Part shown: one piece after another, positions 1 to 8,805 of the stretch
Layout of the letters: the number at the start of each line of letters is the position of its first letter
Position numbering within the stretch: the stretch's first letter is position 1
Assembly: GCA_937870755.1 (NCBI GenBank)
Contig: CALMZV010000068.1
Coordinates: forward strand, 1-64,000
Source of the DNA: an uncultured Methylocystaceae bacterium
GTDB taxonomy: Bacteria > Pseudomonadota > Alphaproteobacteria > Rhizobiales > Beijerinckiaceae
Reading direction: 5' to 3'
DNA length: 64,000 nucleotides
The notes under the pieces: model-generated
The model's input: the letters and a program-made list of their open reading frames with translations, nothing else
What the model was told of the DNA's origin: nothing
The model's database searches: none
Translations under genes and position numbers: made by a program

Positions 1-37
1 AACGCTATTGAGACGCCAAGAGCCTTCGGCGCCCGAA

Positions 38-64
38 AGACGCAAAACCGGGCGTTTTGCGTCT
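38..64. other. Perfect 11-bp inverted repeat (hairpin)
   Basis: The arms AGACGCAAAAC and GTTTTGCGTCT flank a 5-base loop. No T-run follows on the plus strand. It lies more than 200 bases before phaZ, so it more likely ends a gene left of the window, or is a stand-alone structure, than controls phaZ. A Rho-independent terminator is possible only with the U-tract inside the stem. Confidence 0.5.
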
Positions 65-273
65 AAGACATGCGTTCGCCTGGCCCGGCGCCCGTTCCCT
101 GGGCGCCAATGTCGCGTTCCGGCGATATAAACGCATTGTTCCAAATCATATGCCACAAGTATGAGGGACGGACCCAGCGGCTATGTGCGATGTTGCATTG
201 CATAAGTCGGCCATGTCACCATATGCGCCGCAAAAGGCTGGCTCGAGTCTGAAATCGGGGTCGGGAAGTGGGC
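65..273 (+). promoter_or_regulatory. Upstream region of phaZ, probable promoter
   Basis: No convincing ORF is seen here. Bases 120-225 are richer in A and T than the coding DNA around them and contain TGC-rich words (TTGCATTGCATAAG near 193-206). PHA-granule genes in related bacteria are often controlled by PhaR at TGC-rich sites. Assigning a PhaR site here is inference and no hexamer pair is clear. Confidence 0.25.
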
Positions 274-1491
274 ATGATGTATCAGGCATATCAGGCGCAG
301 GACGACCTGTTGACGCCCGTGCGGCTCTTCGCCTCGACGGCCCTGTCGGCGCTGGAAGGTTCATGGCTGGCCAATTCCGGTTTGCCGTTCATGCGCAATC
401 TGACCGCGGCGTACGAGATGCTCGCCCGGGCCCGTCTCACCCACGCGCGCCCGCCCTACGGCATCGCCAGCGTCCAGATCGCGGGCGCCGAAACCCCCGT
501 GACCGAGGAGGTGGTGTTCGCCACCCCCTTCGGTTCGCTGCTCCGGTTCCGCAAGGAAGTCGCGGCCGAACAGCCCCGCGTGCTGGTGGTGGCGCCGCTT
601 TCGGGCCATTTCGCGACCCTGTTGCGCTCGACCGTGCGCACTCTGCTCGTCGATCATGACGTTTATATAACCGACTGGCACAACGCGCGGGATGTGCCGC
701 TGGCGGCCGGCGTATTCGGCATGGACGGCTACATCCGTCATCTCATTCAGTTTCTGGAGTTTCTCGGGCCGGGCGCCCATGTGGTCGCGGTCTGTCAGCC
801 CTGCGTGCAGGCGGTCGCGGCGACCGCCATCATGTCGGAGGACGACAATCCCGCCACGCCGGCCAGCCTCACCCTGATGGCCGGCCCGATCGACTGCCGG
901 CTCAATCCGACCAAAGTGAACGAGCTGGCGACCACCCGCTCCATCGACTGGTTCGAGCGCACGCTGATTGCGACCGTGCCGCACCGCTACAAGGGCGCCG
1001 GCCGTCTCGTCTATCCGGGTTTCGTGCAGTTGACGGCCTTCATGTCGATGAACATGGACCGCCACGTGAAGGCCCATACCGATCTCTACGACCATCTGGT
1101 GAAGGGCGACATCGCGAAGGCCGAGCAGACCAAGACCTTCTACGACGAATATTTCGCGGTGCTGGATCTGCCCGCGGAATTCTATCTGGAGACGGTGCGG
1201 CTGGTGTTTCAGGAATACGCCCTGGCCAAGGGCGAACTGACGTTCGAGGGCCGCAAGGTGAATCCGGCCGCCATCCGCAAGACCACGCTGCTGACAGTGG
1301 AAGGCGAGCGCGACGACATCTGCTCGGTCGGACAGACGCTGGCCGCTCACGATCTCATGCCCAAACTGCGCCCCTATCGCAAACGCCACCATTTGCAGGC
1401 GGGCGTGGGCCATTACGGCGTGTTCTCGGGCAAGAAATGGGAGAACCAGATCTACCCGCTCCTGCGCAACACGATCCTCTCCAGCCAGTAA
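274..1491 (+). CDS. phaZ: Intracellular polyhydroxyalkanoate depolymerase
   Basis: This cytoplasmic enzyme hydrolyses stored polyhydroxybutyrate granules to oligomers or 3-hydroxybutyrate. Counted from the GTG at 268 (407 residues), it shows the alpha/beta-hydrolase pattern of the i-PHB depolymerase family: Cys176 in VVAVCQP takes the place of the usual nucleophile serine, with Asp349/350 in GERDDICS and His382 in VGHYGVFSG completing the triad. The N-terminus (MMYQAYQAQDDLL) matches the family start, so ATG 274 or 277 is preferred over GTG 268. It has no signal peptide, as expected for the intracellular class. The malonyl-CoA genes follow on the same strand after a 70-base gap. Family assignment is firm. 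Confidence 0.92.
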   Translation: MMYQAYQAQDDLLTPVRLFASTALSALEGSWLANSGLPFMRNLTAAYEMLARARLTHARPPYGIASVQIAGAETPVTEEVVFATPFGSLLRFRKEVAAEQPRVLVVAPLSGHFATLLRSTVRTLLVDHDVYITDWHNARDVPLAAGVFGMDGYIRHLIQFLEFLGPGAHVVAVCQPCVQAVAATAIMSEDDNPATPASLTLMAGPIDCRLNPTKVNELATTRSIDWFERTLIATVPHRYKGAGRLVYPGFVQLTAFMSMNMDRHVKAHTDLYDHLVKGDIAKAEQTKTFYDEYFAVLDLPAEFYLETVRLVFQEYALAKGELTFEGRKVNPAAIRKTTLLTVEGERDDICSVGQTLAAHDLMPKLRPYRKRHHLQAGVGHYGVFSGKKWENQIYPLLRNTILSSQ

Positions 1492-1561
1492 ACCGGGTTT
1501 CGTGGCGCCGCCGCAATTGGCTGTTACGCCTGCGTGGAACACAGACCGGACGGCGCGCGCT

Positions 1562-2914
1562 ATGGACAACGCTTCCTTCTTTTCCGATCTCCTGAACACC
1601 ATAGCCGAGCGTGGTCGCGCGCTGATCGGCGCCAAGCCGCCGCGCGGGGCCGGCGGGCGCGTGGGCGAACTCGTCGCGCGCTGCCGCGACCTGCTGTCGG
1701 GGCGCGGCGAGGCGACGGGCGCGGCGATCGCCATCGAAATCCTCGACGACTATCGCGCGCTCGACGCGCCGGCCCGGCTTGCGTTCTTCTCCGCCCTCGC
1801 CGCCGAATTCGGCCCCGACCGCGCGGCGATGACGCGCGCGCTCGAACATTGGGGGCGCGAAACGTCGGACGCCGCCGCCGCCGACCTGCATTACGCCGCC
1901 GAGCCGCGCCGGCTTGAACTGTTCCGACGTCTGAACCGTGCGCCGGGCGGCACGGGCGCGCTCGTGGCCATGCGCGCCGATCTGTTGCCGCTGCTGCGCG
2001 AGGCGCCGGCGTTGCGCGTGGTCGACCGCGATCTGCTGCATCTGTTCGCCTCCTGGTTCAACCGCGGCTTTCTCGTGCTGCGCCACATCGACTGGCGCAC
2101 GCCCGCCAACATTCTCGAAAAGCTGATCCGCTACGAGGCTGTGCACCAGATCCACGACTGGGACGACCTGCGCCGGCGCATCGATCCGCCCGACCGGCGC
2201 TGCTACGCCTTCTTCCACCCCGCGCTGGTGGACGAGCCGCTGATCTTCGTGGAGGTGGCGCTGACGGAGACGATGCCGGCGGCGGTGGCGCCCTTGCTGG
2301 CGCAGACGCGGCTGCCCGTCGCGCCGGACCGGGCGCGCGTGGCCGTCTTCTATTCCATCTCCAACTGCCAGACCGGGCTGGCCGGCGTCACGTTCGGCAA
2401 TTTCCTCATCAAGCAGGTGGTGGAGGAATTGCGCCGCGAACTGCCGCGCATCGAAACCTTCGTCACGCTGTCGCCGATTCCGGGTCTGCGCGCGTGGGTG
2501 GAGAGCGAGGAACCGGGCCTCGACGTCGATGCGCGCGCCACGCTCGCGCTGGCCGGCGACGCCGACTGGCCGGACGACGCGCAGGCGCAGGCGAAGCTGC
2601 GCAAGCTTCTCGAACCTTTGATCGCGCAATATTTCCTGCAGGCGCGCCGCAAGGACGGGCGCGTGATCGATCCTGTCGCGCGCTTCCATCTCGGCAACGG
2701 CGCGCGGCTCGAACGCATCGACTGGCTGGGCGACCGCTCGCACAAGGGTTTGCGGGAATCCTTCGGCGCCATGGTCAACTATCTCTATGACCTCGACGAA
2801 ATCGAGCGCAATCACGAAGCTTTCGCCAACCAGGGCGAGGTGGCGGCCTCGAGCGCCGTCAAAAAAATGCTGAAGGACAGAAAGCGGCGGGCGCCCGCGC
2901 CCACTCCGGCGTGA
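1562..2914 (+). CDS. matA: Malonyl-CoA decarboxylase
   Basis: It converts malonyl-CoA to acetyl-CoA and CO2. The 450-residue protein has an N-terminal helical region and a GNAT-like catalytic domain. Diagnostic stretches are FFHPALVDEPLIFVEVAL (217-234), SISNCQTGL (265-273), LSPIPGLRAW with candidate catalytic Ser304, and HLGNGA with candidate His376. ATG 1562 (MDNASFF) is chosen because the extra residues from GTG 1502 have no family match. Malonyl-CoA synthetase follows 65 bases downstream on the same strand, so malonate can be activated and then decarboxylated to acetyl-CoA. The C-terminus is Lys/Arg/Pro-rich. Confidence 0.93.
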   Translation: MDNASFFSDLLNTIAERGRALIGAKPPRGAGGRVGELVARCRDLLSGRGEATGAAIAIEILDDYRALDAPARLAFFSALAAEFGPDRAAMTRALEHWGRETSDAAAADLHYAAEPRRLELFRRLNRAPGGTGALVAMRADLLPLLREAPALRVVDRDLLHLFASWFNRGFLVLRHIDWRTPANILEKLIRYEAVHQIHDWDDLRRRIDPPDRRCYAFFHPALVDEPLIFVEVALTETMPAAVAPLLAQTRLPVAPDRARVAVFYSISNCQTGLAGVTFGNFLIKQVVEELRRELPRIETFVTLSPIPGLRAWVESEEPGLDVDARATLALAGDADWPDDAQAQAKLRKLLEPLIAQYFLQARRKDGRVIDPVARFHLGNGARLERIDWLGDRSHKGLRESFGAMVNYLYDLDEIERNHEAFANQGEVAASSAVKKMLKDRKRRAPAPTPA

Positions 2915-2979
2915 GGGCGCCGGGATTTCCGGAACGGCGCAGGCGCTGGTAAAACGGTCGAAACCGCACGGAAGGCCGC

Positions 2980-4497
2980 ATGCCATCACATCTCTATCAG
3001 CAACTCGTCGACTGCTTTCCCGACCGCGCCCGCCCGGCGTTCATCACCGAAAGCGGCGCCCGCATTTCCTATGGCGATGTGGAGGCCGCCTCCGCCCGCA
3101 TGGCGCAGGCGCTCGTCACGCTCGGCGTCAAACCCGGCGATCGCGTGGCGATGCAGGTCGAGAAATCGATCGACGCGGTTATGCTCTATCTCGGCGTCAT
3201 CCGCGCGGGCGCGCTGCTGCTGCCGCTCAACACCGCCTACACGCCGGCCGAGGTGGAATATTTCCTGACGGACGCCGCGCCGACCGTGTTCGTTTGCGAT
3301 CCCGGAAAGCGCGATGGGCTGGCGGGCGCGGCGGCGGCCGCAGGGATCGCGCATGTCGAGACGATGGCGTCCGACGGTTCCGGTTCGCTGAAGTTTCGCG
3401 CCACGCAAATGCCCGCGAGCTTCGCCGACGTCGAACGCGGCCCCGACGATCTGGCCGGCATTCTATATACGTCCGGCACGACCGGCCGCTCCAAGGGCGC
3501 CATGATCAGCCACGAGAACCTCGCCTCCAACGCGCGCACGCTGAAGGAGATCTGGCGCTTCACAGATGAGGACACGCTCATCCACGCGCTGCCGATCTAC
3601 CATACGCACGGCCTGTTCGTGGCGGTGAACGTTCTGCTCATGGCCGGCGGCGCGACGATCTTCCTGCCGAAGTTCGACGCCGACCAGGTCATGTCCGTCA
3701 TGCCGCAGGCGACCAGCATGATGGGCGTGCCGACGTTCTACACGCGCTTGCTGCAACACCCCGCGCTTGATCGCGCGGCGACCGCGAACATGCGCCTGTT
3801 CATTTCCGGCTCCGCGCCGCTGCTGGCCGAAACGCATCGCGAATGGCGCGAGAAGACCGGCCACGCCATTCTCGAACGCTACGGCATGACCGAAACGAAC
3901 ATGATCACGTCCAATCCGTATGACGGCGAACGCGTGGCGGGCACGGTCGGCTTTCCGCTGCCGGGCGTGGAGGTGCGCATCGCCGATCCGGAAACGGGCC
4001 GCGTGCTGCCGCAGGGCGAGATCGGCGTCATCGAGCTGAAAGGTCCGAACGTCTTCAAGGGCTACTGGAATATGCCGGAGAAGACCGCGGCCGAGTTCCG
4101 GCCCGATGGCTTCTTCATCACCGGCGACCTCGGCAGGGTCGACGAACGCGGCTACTACCACATCGTCGGGCGCGGCAAGGATCTCGTCATCACCGGCGGC
4201 TTCAACGTCTATCCCAAGGAGATCGAAACCGAGATCGACGGAATGCCCGGCGTGGTCGAGAGCGCGGTCATCGGCGTCGCCCATCCCGATTTCGGCGAAG
4301 GCGTGACGGCGGTCGTCGTGCGCGCGAACGGCGCGACCATCGACGAACGACAGATCGCGGCGGCGCTCGAAGGCCGCCTCGCGAAATTCAAGCAGCCGAA
4401 GAAGATCGTGTTTCTCGACGATCTGCCGCGCAACGCCATGGGCAAGGTGCAGAAGAACGTGCTGCGCGAACGGTTCAAGTCGCTCTACGGCGCTTAG
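2980..4497 (+). CDS. matB: Malonyl-CoA synthetase (malonate-CoA ligase)
   Basis: This ANL-superfamily AMP-forming ligase of 505 residues makes malonyl-CoA from malonate, ATP and CoA. The phosphate-binding loop is YTSGTTGRSKGA (163-174), followed by ERYGMTET, ITGDLG, the hinge GKDLVITGGFNVYPKEIE and the catalytic lysine in NAMGKVQKN. GGAAGG lies just before the ATG. Pairing with malonyl-CoA decarboxylase supports malonate as substrate, although methylmalonate is also accepted by some MatB enzymes. No malonate carrier (MatC or DctPQM) is seen nearby. The 3' end overlaps the convergent MATE gene by 23 bases. Confidence 0.9.
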   Translation: MPSHLYQQLVDCFPDRARPAFITESGARISYGDVEAASARMAQALVTLGVKPGDRVAMQVEKSIDAVMLYLGVIRAGALLLPLNTAYTPAEVEYFLTDAAPTVFVCDPGKRDGLAGAAAAAGIAHVETMASDGSGSLKFRATQMPASFADVERGPDDLAGILYTSGTTGRSKGAMISHENLASNARTLKEIWRFTDEDTLIHALPIYHTHGLFVAVNVLLMAGGATIFLPKFDADQVMSVMPQATSMMGVPTFYTRLLQHPALDRAATANMRLFISGSAPLLAETHREWREKTGHAILERYGMTETNMITSNPYDGERVAGTVGFPLPGVEVRIADPETGRVLPQGEIGVIELKGPNVFKGYWNMPEKTAAEFRPDGFFITGDLGRVDERGYYHIVGRGKDLVITGGFNVYPKEIETEIDGMPGVVESAVIGVAHPDFGEGVTAVVVRANGATIDERQIAAALEGRLAKFKQPKKIVFLDDLPRNAMGKVQKNVLRERFKSLYGA

Positions 4498-5845
4498 GTC
4501 CGGCCGGCGCAGGCGGCCCCCATCGCGTGAAATAGACGCTCGCGCCGGTGGCCAGGCCATAGAGCACGAGCGCCAGCCCCACGAGCGCGAACATGACCCA
4601 TAGCGGCGCGCCGAGCGCGGTCGCGATCGCGCCGCCGCCCGCGATCGTTGCAAGCCGCAGCGTGGACGACAGCACGGGGCCCAGCACCCTGCCCGCGCCC
4701 TGCGAGGCGAAGAACAGGCACATGCCGAAGCCGAAAAACGGATAGGCCGGGCCGGTCCAGCGCAGATAATCGCGCGTGGCCTGCAACACGCCGGCGTCGT
4801 TCGTGAAATGCACCGCCCACAGGTCGGGGAAGATCGCGAAGAAAAAGCCGATCGCGCCGAGGCAGATCGCCGCGATCGTGGCGCCGGTCCACGCGACGCG
4901 CCGCGCGCGTCCCACCTCGTGCGCGCCCATCGCCATGCCCACCATCGGAATGCACGCCACGCCGAATGCGAACGCAAACGGCGTCAGCAGAAACTCGAGC
5001 CGCGCGCCGATGCCGTAGCCCGCAAGCGCCTCCACGCCGAAGAAGGAAACGAGCTTGGTCAGAACCAGCACGGTGGCGACCGACTGCACGGGCGAGACGC
5101 AGGCGAGCGCGCCGACGCGCAGGATGTCGGCGAACATCGCGCGGCTGATCCGTTGACCGCGGAACGTGAGGCGCACGCGCGCATTCTCGCGCGTGATGCG
5201 GAACAGCAAAAAAAGCGCCACGCCGATGAACGCCACGGTCTGGCCCGACGCGACCCCCGCCATTCCCCATCGCGGAAAAGGCCCAAGCCCCAGCCCGAGC
5301 GCGCCGCCGACGGCGATCTGCACGACGGCCGCGACCAGCATCGCCAGCGATGGCGAGCGCATGTCGCCGCCGCCGCGCAGCACCGAAACGAACGTATTCG
5401 TCATCCAGATGCCGAGCACGCCGAGCGCGAACACGTGGCTGTAGGCCAGCGCTTCGGTGAGTTCCGCGCCGCGCCCTCCGAGCGCGCGATAGATGGGATC
5501 GCCGAACAGGAAGATGATCGCGGAAAAGAATACGCCGGCGCAAAGTCCGATGAGCGTCGCATGAAAGGCGAGCGCGCCCGCGCTCTCCTCGTCGCGCGCC
5601 CCCAGCGCACGCGCGATGGAGGAGGAGACGCCGCCGCCCATCGCCCCGTTGGAGAGCATCTGCTGCAGCATCGCCATCGGGAAGACGAGCGCCAGACCGG
5701 CCAGCGCCGGCGTGCCGAGCGCGCCGACATAGGAGGTTTCGGCGATGGCGACGAACATCGTCGCGCCCATCGCCAGCAGGGTCGGCCAGGCGAGACGAAA
5801 CAGCATCGGCGCGATGGGCGCATCGAGCAACGGCGAGCGCATCAT
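4475..5845 (-). CDS. MATE family efflux transporter
   Basis: This inner-membrane cation/drug antiporter has about 456 residues and twelve predicted hydrophobic segments in two MatE halves. The N-terminal pattern PIAPMLFRLAWPTLLAMG and the repeated Gly-rich helices fit the NorM/DinF-like MATE superfamily. The start is uncertain: two adjacent ATG codons (5845 and 5842) precede RSPLLDAPI, and a longer ORF upstream is Arg/Pro-rich and looks non-coding. It is divergent from the AroE homologue, with 146 bases between starts. Substrate cannot be predicted. Confidence 0.85.
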   Translation of the reverse strand: MMRSPLLDAPIAPMLFRLAWPTLLAMGATMFVAIAETSYVGALGTPALAGLALVFPMAMLQQMLSNGAMGGGVSSSIARALGARDEESAGALAFHATLIGLCAGVFFSAIIFLFGDPIYRALGGRGAELTEALAYSHVFALGVLGIWMTNTFVSVLRGGGDMRSPSLAMLVAAVVQIAVGGALGLGLGPFPRWGMAGVASGQTVAFIGVALFLLFRITRENARVRLTFRGQRISRAMFADILRVGALACVSPVQSVATVLVLTKLVSFFGVEALAGYGIGARLEFLLTPFAFAFGVACIPMVGMAMGAHEVGRARRVAWTGATIAAICLGAIGFFFAIFPDLWAVHFTNDAGVLQATRDYLRWTGPAYPFFGFGMCLFFASQGAGRVLGPVLSSTLRLATIAGGGAIATALGAPLWVMFALVGLALVLYGLATGASVYFTRWGPPAPAGPKRRRAT

Positions 5846-5991
5846 GGGCGGGGGCGGGCGGGCGAAGGCGGGACCATGCGACAGGCTACCGCAGCCGATG
5901 CGGGCTTTGCGAGGGCTTTTGCGAAATTGACGGTTGAACAACGCCTCCGTTCGCCGGAAAAGAAGGGGCGACAGAACGCGGGAGGCGCCTC

Positions 5992-6834
5992 ATGGCCAGA
6001 CACGAACGGTTTCGCCTGGCGGGCGTGATGGGCTGGCCGATCATGCACTCGCGCTCGCCGCGCCTGCACAACCGCTGGCTGGAGATCTATGGCGTCGAGG
6101 GCGTCTACGTGCCGCTCGCCATCGAGCCCGGCAATCTGCAGGCCGCGTTGCGCGCGCTGGCGCCGCTGCGGTTTTCCGGCGTCAATCTCACCATTCCGCA
6201 CAAGGAGGCGGCGCTCGCCCATGTCGACCGCATCGAGCCGGCCGCGCGCGCCATCGGCGCGATCAACTGCGTGGTGGTCGAGCCGGACGGATCGCTCACC
6301 GGGCACAATTTCGATTCGTTCGGCTTCATCGCGTCGCTCCGCGAGGCCGAGCCCGAATGGCGGGCCGACGCAGGGCCGGCCGTCGTCATCGGCGCAGGCG
6401 GGGGCGCGCGCGCCATCGTTCACGGGCTGATAGAGCAGGGCGCGCGCGAGGTGCGCATCGTCAACCGCACGCTCGAACGCGCCGGAGAACTGCGCAATGC
6501 GTTCGGGCCGGCGGTGACGCCCGTCGAATGGTCGCGCCGGGCGCAGGCGCTCGAAGGCGCCGCCATGCTCGTCAACGCCACGAGCCTGGGCATGGTTGGG
6601 CAGGGCGCGCTCGATCTGCCGTTGCGCGCGCTGCCGCGCCACGCGCTCGTCGCCGACATCGTCTACGCGCCGCTCGAAACCGGTCTGCTGGCCGAGGCGC
6701 GCGCGCGCGGCAACAAGGCGGTCGACGGGCTCGGCATGCTCATCCATCAGGCGCGCCCGGCGTTCAAGGCCTGGTTCGGCGTGCTGCCGGACGTCACGCC
6801 CGCCATCCGAGCGATGATGGAATCGACGGTCTAG
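5992..6834 (+). CDS. aroE: Shikimate dehydrogenase family protein
   Basis: It would reduce 3-dehydroshikimate with NADPH in aromatic amino-acid synthesis. The 280-residue protein has the substrate domain (GWPIMHSRSPRLHN; NLTIPHKE with catalytic Lys71) and a Rossmann domain with GAGGGARA and NATSLGM. The usual NTDGxGF motif reads NFDSFGF (106-112), keeping Asp108 but changing neighbours, so a paralogue acting on quinate or a related substrate is possible. GGAGGCGCC precedes the ATG closely. Its stop codon directly abuts the end of the convergent DUF1636 gene. Confidence 0.85.
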   Translation: MARHERFRLAGVMGWPIMHSRSPRLHNRWLEIYGVEGVYVPLAIEPGNLQAALRALAPLRFSGVNLTIPHKEAALAHVDRIEPAARAIGAINCVVVEPDGSLTGHNFDSFGFIASLREAEPEWRADAGPAVVIGAGGGARAIVHGLIEQGAREVRIVNRTLERAGELRNAFGPAVTPVEWSRRAQALEGAAMLVNATSLGMVGQGALDLPLRALPRHALVADIVYAPLETGLLAEARARGNKAVDGLGMLIHQARPAFKAWFGVLPDVTPAIRAMMESTV

Positions 6835-7203
6835 CTATTTCGCCGGCGGCGTGCGGGCGATGATGGCCGTCCTGAGGAACGCGGACCGTTCGTCGATCGG
6901 AATGAACCCGTCGTGGCTGCGCGCATGGGCGCGCGCGGCGGCCACCGCCTCCGTGACGCTCTCCGGCGCATCCGCGGAGAAATCGCCGTAGAGATAGGTC
7001 CATTTGCCGGACGCGGCGAAACCGAGGGTCACCGGCCGCTTGCAGATGTTGAAACATTCGACCGGAACGATCTCCAGGTCCTGCGGCGCGGCGGCTTGCA
7101 GCGCGCGCAGGAACCGCGCGCCCGCGCGCTGGTCGCGCGGCTCCTTCGGTTCCGCGGCCGTGCGGCATTTCACGCAAACCTGAATCGTGGTCTTGTTCGA
7201 CAT
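6835..7203 (-). CDS. DUF1636 family protein, possible [2Fe-2S] thioredoxin-fold
   Basis: This 122-residue soluble protein matches DUF1636. It has CVKC near the N-terminus (Cys10, Cys13) and VECFNICKRP (Cys50, Cys54). That spacing resembles thioredoxin-like [2Fe-2S] ferredoxins, so cluster or metal binding is a reasonable inference. The ATG at 7203 starts MSNKTTIQV. It converges on the AroE homologue with no bases between stop codons and is divergent from recQ with only 42 bases between starts. Family members often lie near cobalamin genes, but none are seen here. Function is unknown. Confidence 0.8.
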   Translation of the reverse strand: MSNKTTIQVCVKCRTAAEPKEPRDQRAGARFLRALQAAAPQDLEIVPVECFNICKRPVTLGFAASGKWTYLYGDFSADAPESVTEAVAAARAHARSHDGFIPIDERSAFLRTAIIARTPPAK

Positions 7204-7245
7204 GGCGCCCTCGTGCTGGCGCGCTCTATCGTGCATTGTCGCGGG

Positions 7246-8805
7246 ATGCAACCTGAGCCAGACATGGCGGCGGCCGAGGCCGCGCTGCGGCAAACGTTCG
7301 GCCACGCCGCCTTCCGCCCCGGCCAGCGCGAGATCGTGGCCGCCATTCTGGGCGGGGCGGATGTGTTGGCTCTCATGCCCACCGGCGCCGGCAAATCGCT
7401 GCTTTACCAGCTGCCGGCCGTCCTGCCGGGCCCTCCGGTCGTCGTCGTCTCGCCGCTCATATCGCTGATGCGCGATCAGGTTCTCGCGTTGCGCGCGCGG
7501 GGCGTCGCCGCGGTCGCGCTGCATTCCGCGCTCGACCCGGACGAACACGAACAGGCGATGCGCCTGATCGAGGACCGGCGCGTTCGGTTGCTCTATCTGT
7601 CGCCGGAGCGTCTGGCGCTGGACGAATCCATCGAGATGGTCGCGCGTCTGAAGCCGCGCCTCATCGCCATCGACGAGGCCCATTGCGTCTCGCGCTGGGG
7701 CCACGAGTTCCGGCCCGAATACGCCACGCTCGGCGCGGTCGCCGAAAAGCTCGGCGCGCCGCAGATCGTCGCGGTCACCGCAACGGCGGCGCCCGCCACG
7801 CGCGCCGACATCGAGAAACTGCTGTTTGCGCGAAAACCGCGCTTCTTCGCCGCGTCGTTCTACCGCCCGAACATCCGCATTCGCATGCGCAAACGTCTGG
7901 CGCCGCTCGCCGACGCCGCCGCCGTCGTGCGCGCGCACGCGGGCCAGTCGGGCATCGTCTATTGCGGATCGCGCGCCGGCACGGATGCGCTCGCCGCGAA
8001 ACTCGCGCATGCCGGGCTGCCCGCGCGCGCCTATCACGCGGGTCTCGACGCCGCCACTCGCAGCGCGCACCAGGACGAGTTCATCGAGCGCGGCGACGCC
8101 ATCATGGTCGCCACCATCGCCTTCGGCATGGGCGTGGACAAACCGGACGTGCGGTTCGTCTGCCATGTCGACCTGCCGCATTCGATCGAGTCGTACTATC
8201 AGGAGATCGGGCGTGCGGGTCGCGACGGAAAGCCGGCGGAAGCGGTCGCCTATGTCAACCGGTTCGCCCATGCGCCGGAAGACAGCAACGCCTACGCGAT
8301 GGAGACGCTCGCGCGCTCGTGGGACTGCCGCTGGCGCGCCGTGCTGGCGACGCTCGGCGAGACAAGCGGCCTGTGCGGCCAGTGCGACAATTGCCGCAGC
8401 GGCCGCGTGTGGGCGCGCCATGCGGCCGATCTGCCGCGGCGCGCGCGCCGTCTGGCGCACGCGGGCGCACGGCGTCTGTTCGCACGCACGGTGAATGTCG
8501 CGGAGGATGAACCTGCCGATGCGCCCCGGCCGCAACCGCCCATCGCCGAACCTGCGCCGATGACGGTGGCCGAGGCGCGCAAGCTGGCGGCGCTGCGGGC
8601 GGCTCGCGACGCCATCGCCCGCCGGCGCAGGACGCCGCCCAGAAGCGTGGTCGACGAGCGCGCGCTCGATGCGCTCGCGCGCCTTGCGCCGGACGATGCG
8701 CGCGCGGCCGAACGGATTCTCGCCCCGTTCGGCGCGCCTGCGCGCGCGCTCATCGACATCGCCGCGCCCGAGGCGCCGGCGCCTCAGGCCGCTTGCGACA
8801 GATAG
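7246..8805 (+). CDS. recQ: RecQ-type ATP-dependent DNA helicase, short form
   Basis: This 3'-5' helicase acts in DNA repair and recombination. The 519-residue protein has Walker A MPTGAGKSLLYQLP, the DEAH box IDEAHCVSRWGHEFRP, motif III TATAAP, motif V ATIAFGMGVDKPDVRF, motif VI QEIGRAGRDGKP and the zinc cysteines DCRW plus CGQCDNC. The winged-helix part of RQC is not recognisable: an Arg/Ala-rich linker leads to about 70 C-terminal residues resembling a weak HRDC domain. It is therefore shorter than the roughly 600-residue E. coli enzyme. The ATG at 7246 has GCGGG before it; ATG 7264 is an alternative. The 3' end overlaps the convergent kinase gene by 22 bases. Confidence 0.88.
   Translation: MQPEPDMAAAEAALRQTFGHAAFRPGQREIVAAILGGADVLALMPTGAGKSLLYQLPAVLPGPPVVVVSPLISLMRDQVLALRARGVAAVALHSALDPDEHEQAMRLIEDRRVRLLYLSPERLALDESIEMVARLKPRLIAIDEAHCVSRWGHEFRPEYATLGAVAEKLGAPQIVAVTATAAPATRADIEKLLFARKPRFFAASFYRPNIRIRMRKRLAPLADAAAVVRAHAGQSGIVYCGSRAGTDALAAKLAHAGLPARAYHAGLDAATRSAHQDEFIERGDAIMVATIAFGMGVDKPDVRFVCHVDLPHSIESYYQEIGRAGRDGKPAEAVAYVNRFAHAPEDSNAYAMETLARSWDCRWRAVLATLGETSGLCGQCDNCRSGRVWARHAADLPRRARRLAHAGARRLFARTVNVAEDEPADAPRPQPPIAEPAPMTVAEARKLAALRAARDAIARRRRTPPRSVVDERALDALARLAPDDARAAERILAPFGAPARALIDIAAPEAPAPQAACDR

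Noticed and set aside
38-64. Terminator for a gene within the window
   Set aside because: No gene in the window ends before it on the plus strand and no T-run follows, so only its hairpin is reported.
3463-4977. A 504-codon minus-strand frame opposite matB
   Set aside because: It is a shadow frame: matB carries all ANL motifs on the plus strand, and the minus-strand part beyond 4475 belongs to the MATE gene in a different frame.
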